The translations under genes and the position numbers were made by a program. Positions 32,542-34,045 of a DNA stretch of 34,045 bases are shown here, piece after piece (position 1 is the first letter of the stretch; every line of letters begins with the position of its first letter). Origin of the DNA: Candidatus Pelagibacter sp. GTDB taxonomy: Bacteria; Pseudomonadota; Alphaproteobacteria; Pelagibacterales; Pelagibacteraceae. The notes under the pieces were generated by a model, which was given only the letters and a program-made list of their open reading frames with translations, was not told the DNA's origin and made no database searches. The stretch spans positions 1-34,045 of the forward strand of contig JAFJTK010000108.1 in the NCBI GenBank assembly GCA_017880265.1, in the 5' to 3' direction.

Positions 32542-33624
32542 ATGGAAAAAATTAAATATGGAATAATTGGAGCTGGCACAATGGCTCGAGAACATATTTT
32601 AAATTTATCTTTAATAGATGAAGCTGAAGTAGTTGCTCTTTCAGATCCTCACGAAGAGTCTTTGAAGCAGTGCCAAGAATTACTCAAATCAGAAGTTGTT
32701 TGCTTTAATAATCATCAAGATCTGATTAAAGAAAATTTAGTTGATGTTTATATAATTTCATCTCCTAATTTTACTCATATTCAAATTTTAAAAGATGTAA
32801 TTAAAACCAAGAAACATATATTGGTTGAAAAACCCTTGTGCACTAAGACAAAAGATTGTTTAGAAATAGAAAAACTTACTAAAAATTACCCTTCAGTTTT
32901 TTGGACTGCAATGGAATATAGGTACATGCCTCCTGTTTCAAAATTTATCAAAGAAATTCACAACAAAACAATTGGTGACTTAAAAACATTAACAATAAGA
33001 GAACACAGATTTCCTTTCTTAAAAAAAGTAAATGATTGGAATAGATTTGAAAAAAATACTGGAGGAACTTTAGTTGAAAAGTGTTGTCATTTTTTTGATT
33101 TGATGCGTTTTATAGTTAAAAGTGAGCCCGTAAGTGTTTATGCGAGTGGGGGACAGGACGTAAATCATTTAGATGAGGAGTACGATGGGAAAAAACCAGA
33201 TATTATTGATAATGCTTATGTAATTGTTAATTTTGAGAATGGCTCAAGAAGTATGCTTGAGCTTTGTATGTTTGCTGAAAATTCTGAAATGCAAGAAGAG
33301 TTAACAGCAACAGGAAATATTGGTAAAATTGAAACTTCAGTTCCTTCAAACGAGTCTGGAAAAACTACTTCTGAAGTAAGAATTGGAATGAGAGACGGAA
33401 AAATTAAACAAGAAAGTATTAGTGTGGATCCAAAAATACTTGAAGCAGGACATCATCATGGTTCAACTTATTATGAACATTTAGCCTTTATAAATGCTGT
33501 AAAAAATAAATTAAAGCCAGAAGTATCTTTGAATGATGGATTAATTGCAGTTGCTGTTGGAGAGGCTGCTGAGACATCAATCAAACTTGGAAGAGTAGTT
33601 AAGTTAAACGAGATAATTGCTTAA
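32542..33624 (+). CDS. Gfo/Idh/MocA-family oxidoreductase
   Basis: 360 residues. The N-terminal Rossmann motif is IGAGTMAREH (about 9-18), and the nucleotide-domain motif VEKPLCTK carries the conserved Lys. The C-terminal domain has GGTLVEKCCHFFDLMRF, matching the GG-x(n)-D/H pattern of the family's active site, though with Glu/Lys-Cys-Cys-His where Asp-x3-His is usual. Substrates in this family are sugars, cyclitols or amino sugars. It is 31 bp after the peroxidase gene on the same strand and so may be co-transcribed. Its 3' end overlaps the convergent dehydrogenase by 26 bp. It is not closely similar by eye to the IolG-like protein in the window. Confidence 0.88.
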   Translation: MEKIKYGIIGAGTMAREHILNLSLIDEAEVVALSDPHEESLKQCQELLKSEVVCFNNHQDLIKENLVDVYIISSPNFTHIQILKDVIKTKKHILVEKPLCTKTKDCLEIEKLTKNYPSVFWTAMEYRYMPPVSKFIKEIHNKTIGDLKTLTIREHRFPFLKKVNDWNRFEKNTGGTLVEKCCHFFDLMRFIVKSEPVSVYASGGQDVNHLDEEYDGKKPDIIDNAYVIVNFENGSRSMLELCMFAENSEMQEELTATGNIGKIETSVPSNESGKTTSEVRIGMRDGKIKQESISVDPKILEAGHHHGSTYYEHLAFINAVKNKLKPEVSLNDGLIAVAVGEAAETSIKLGRVVKLNEIIA

Positions 33625-34045
33625 AAAAATCTATCGCTTTTTTAACTATAAAATTACTAACTCTTATATTTGACTCTGTTGTCACACCTGAAATATGAGG
33701 AGTTAAAATACAATTCATTTCAGATGTTATTCTTTCGTATAAATCTTTTGTAATAGGTTCATTTTCAAACACATCTAATGCAAAACCTGAAATTAGATTT
33801 TGATTATAAGCATCTATAAGATCATTCTCGTTTACAACACTACCTCTTGAGGTATTAATTATTATCGGTTGTTTTTGCATTTTAGTGAATGAAGATTTGT
33901 TTATTAGATTTTTTGTCTCTTCTGTTAATGGTAAATGCAAAGAAATAATATCTGCATCTTCAAATATCTCTTCTATAGAGGATAATTTATAATTTTTCTC
34001 ATTATCATCTAATTTTTTAATGTAAGGATCATAAGCTAAAACATT
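33599..34045 (-). CDS. D-2-hydroxyacid dehydrogenase, 5' end outside the window
   Basis: The C-terminal 148 residues are present; the frame runs open to the window edge, so the TTG at 33940 is not a real start. Visible are the Rossmann strand NVLAYDPYIKKLDD, DADIISLHLPLTEETKNLI, the catalytic Arg in INTSRGSVVNENDL, Glu in DVFENEP, and His in LTPHISGVTTESN. The glycine-rich loop lies outside the window. It is a second member of the same family as the gene at 26560-27525 but clearly diverged from it. It overlaps the Gfo/Idh gene tail to tail by 26 bp. Confidence 0.88.
   Translation of the reverse strand, partial: NVLAYDPYIKKLDDNEKNYKLSSIEEIFEDADIISLHLPLTEETKNLINKSSFTKMQKQPIIINTSRGSVVNENDLIDAYNQNLISGFALDVFENEPITKDLYERITSEMNCILTPHISGVTTESNIRVSNFIVKKAIDFFKQLSRLT

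Noticed and set aside
1..34045. CRISPR arrays, tRNA genes, insertion sequences, phage attachment sites
   Set aside because: No regularly spaced repeats, cloverleaf-like segments, transposase genes or flanking direct repeats were seen on either strand.

Overview
The window looks like part of a streamlined SAR11-type (Pelagibacterales, marine Alphaproteobacteria) genome. The evidence is a very AT-rich base composition, intergenic gaps mostly of 0-40 bp with many ATGA/TAATG overlaps, weak or absent Shine-Dalgarno sequences, and an IscR-SUF operon as the Fe-S assembly system. A tandem SAM-II/SAM-V riboswitch pair, ABC and TRAP uptake systems and several marine-type oxygenases and dehydrogenases point the same way. 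The assignment rests on these features only; no database comparison was possible. I saw no tRNA, rRNA, CRISPR, IS element or phage module.

Layout. 1-482: 3'-truncated alpha/beta hydrolase (minus). 566-6779: iscR-sufB-sufC-sufD-sufS-sufU-sufT-sufA, one plus-strand Fe-S operon behind a promoter overlapped by a near-perfect IscR type 1 operator. 6846-7016: unknown 56-residue protein, convergent with glnA (minus). 8571-9937: YbaK-type deacylase and an EamA permease. 9930-10835 (minus): homocysteine S-methyltransferase preceded by a promoter, a SAM-II aptamer and a SAM-V aptamer that runs into its ribosome binding site. 10997-12372 (minus): putative 2OG-Fe(II) oxygenase and a TauE/SafE-type permease. 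12387-12884: moaB. 12888-16871 (minus): tight operon moaA-moaC-moaD-moaE-msrP-msrQ-DUF1244, i.e. molybdopterin synthesis joined to a Moco enzyme that repairs oxidised methionine in the periplasm. 16905-17744: PhyH-family dioxygenase.

17771-26517 is the most distinctive accessory region: a carbohydrate/inositol-type island. It holds an aldo/keto reductase, a fuconolactonase-like amidohydrolase, an SDR and a periplasmic binding protein (one minus-strand operon), a LacI-type regulator (plus), then permease, ABC ATPase and iolG-like dehydrogenase (second minus-strand operon), and a divergent iolE-like dehydratase. A 17-bp operator-like motif occurs in both divergent intergenic regions, which ties the split transporter and the catabolic genes into one probable LacI regulon.

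26560-34045: a 2-hydroxyacid dehydrogenase (minus), a DctQ-DctM-DctP TRAP transporter (plus) with a 9-bp-arm inverted repeat before dctP, a Sel1-repeat protein (minus) whose start codon abuts a diheme peroxidase (plus) that lacks an ordinary start codon, a Gfo/Idh/MocA oxidoreductase, and a second 2-hydroxyacid dehydrogenase cut by the window end.
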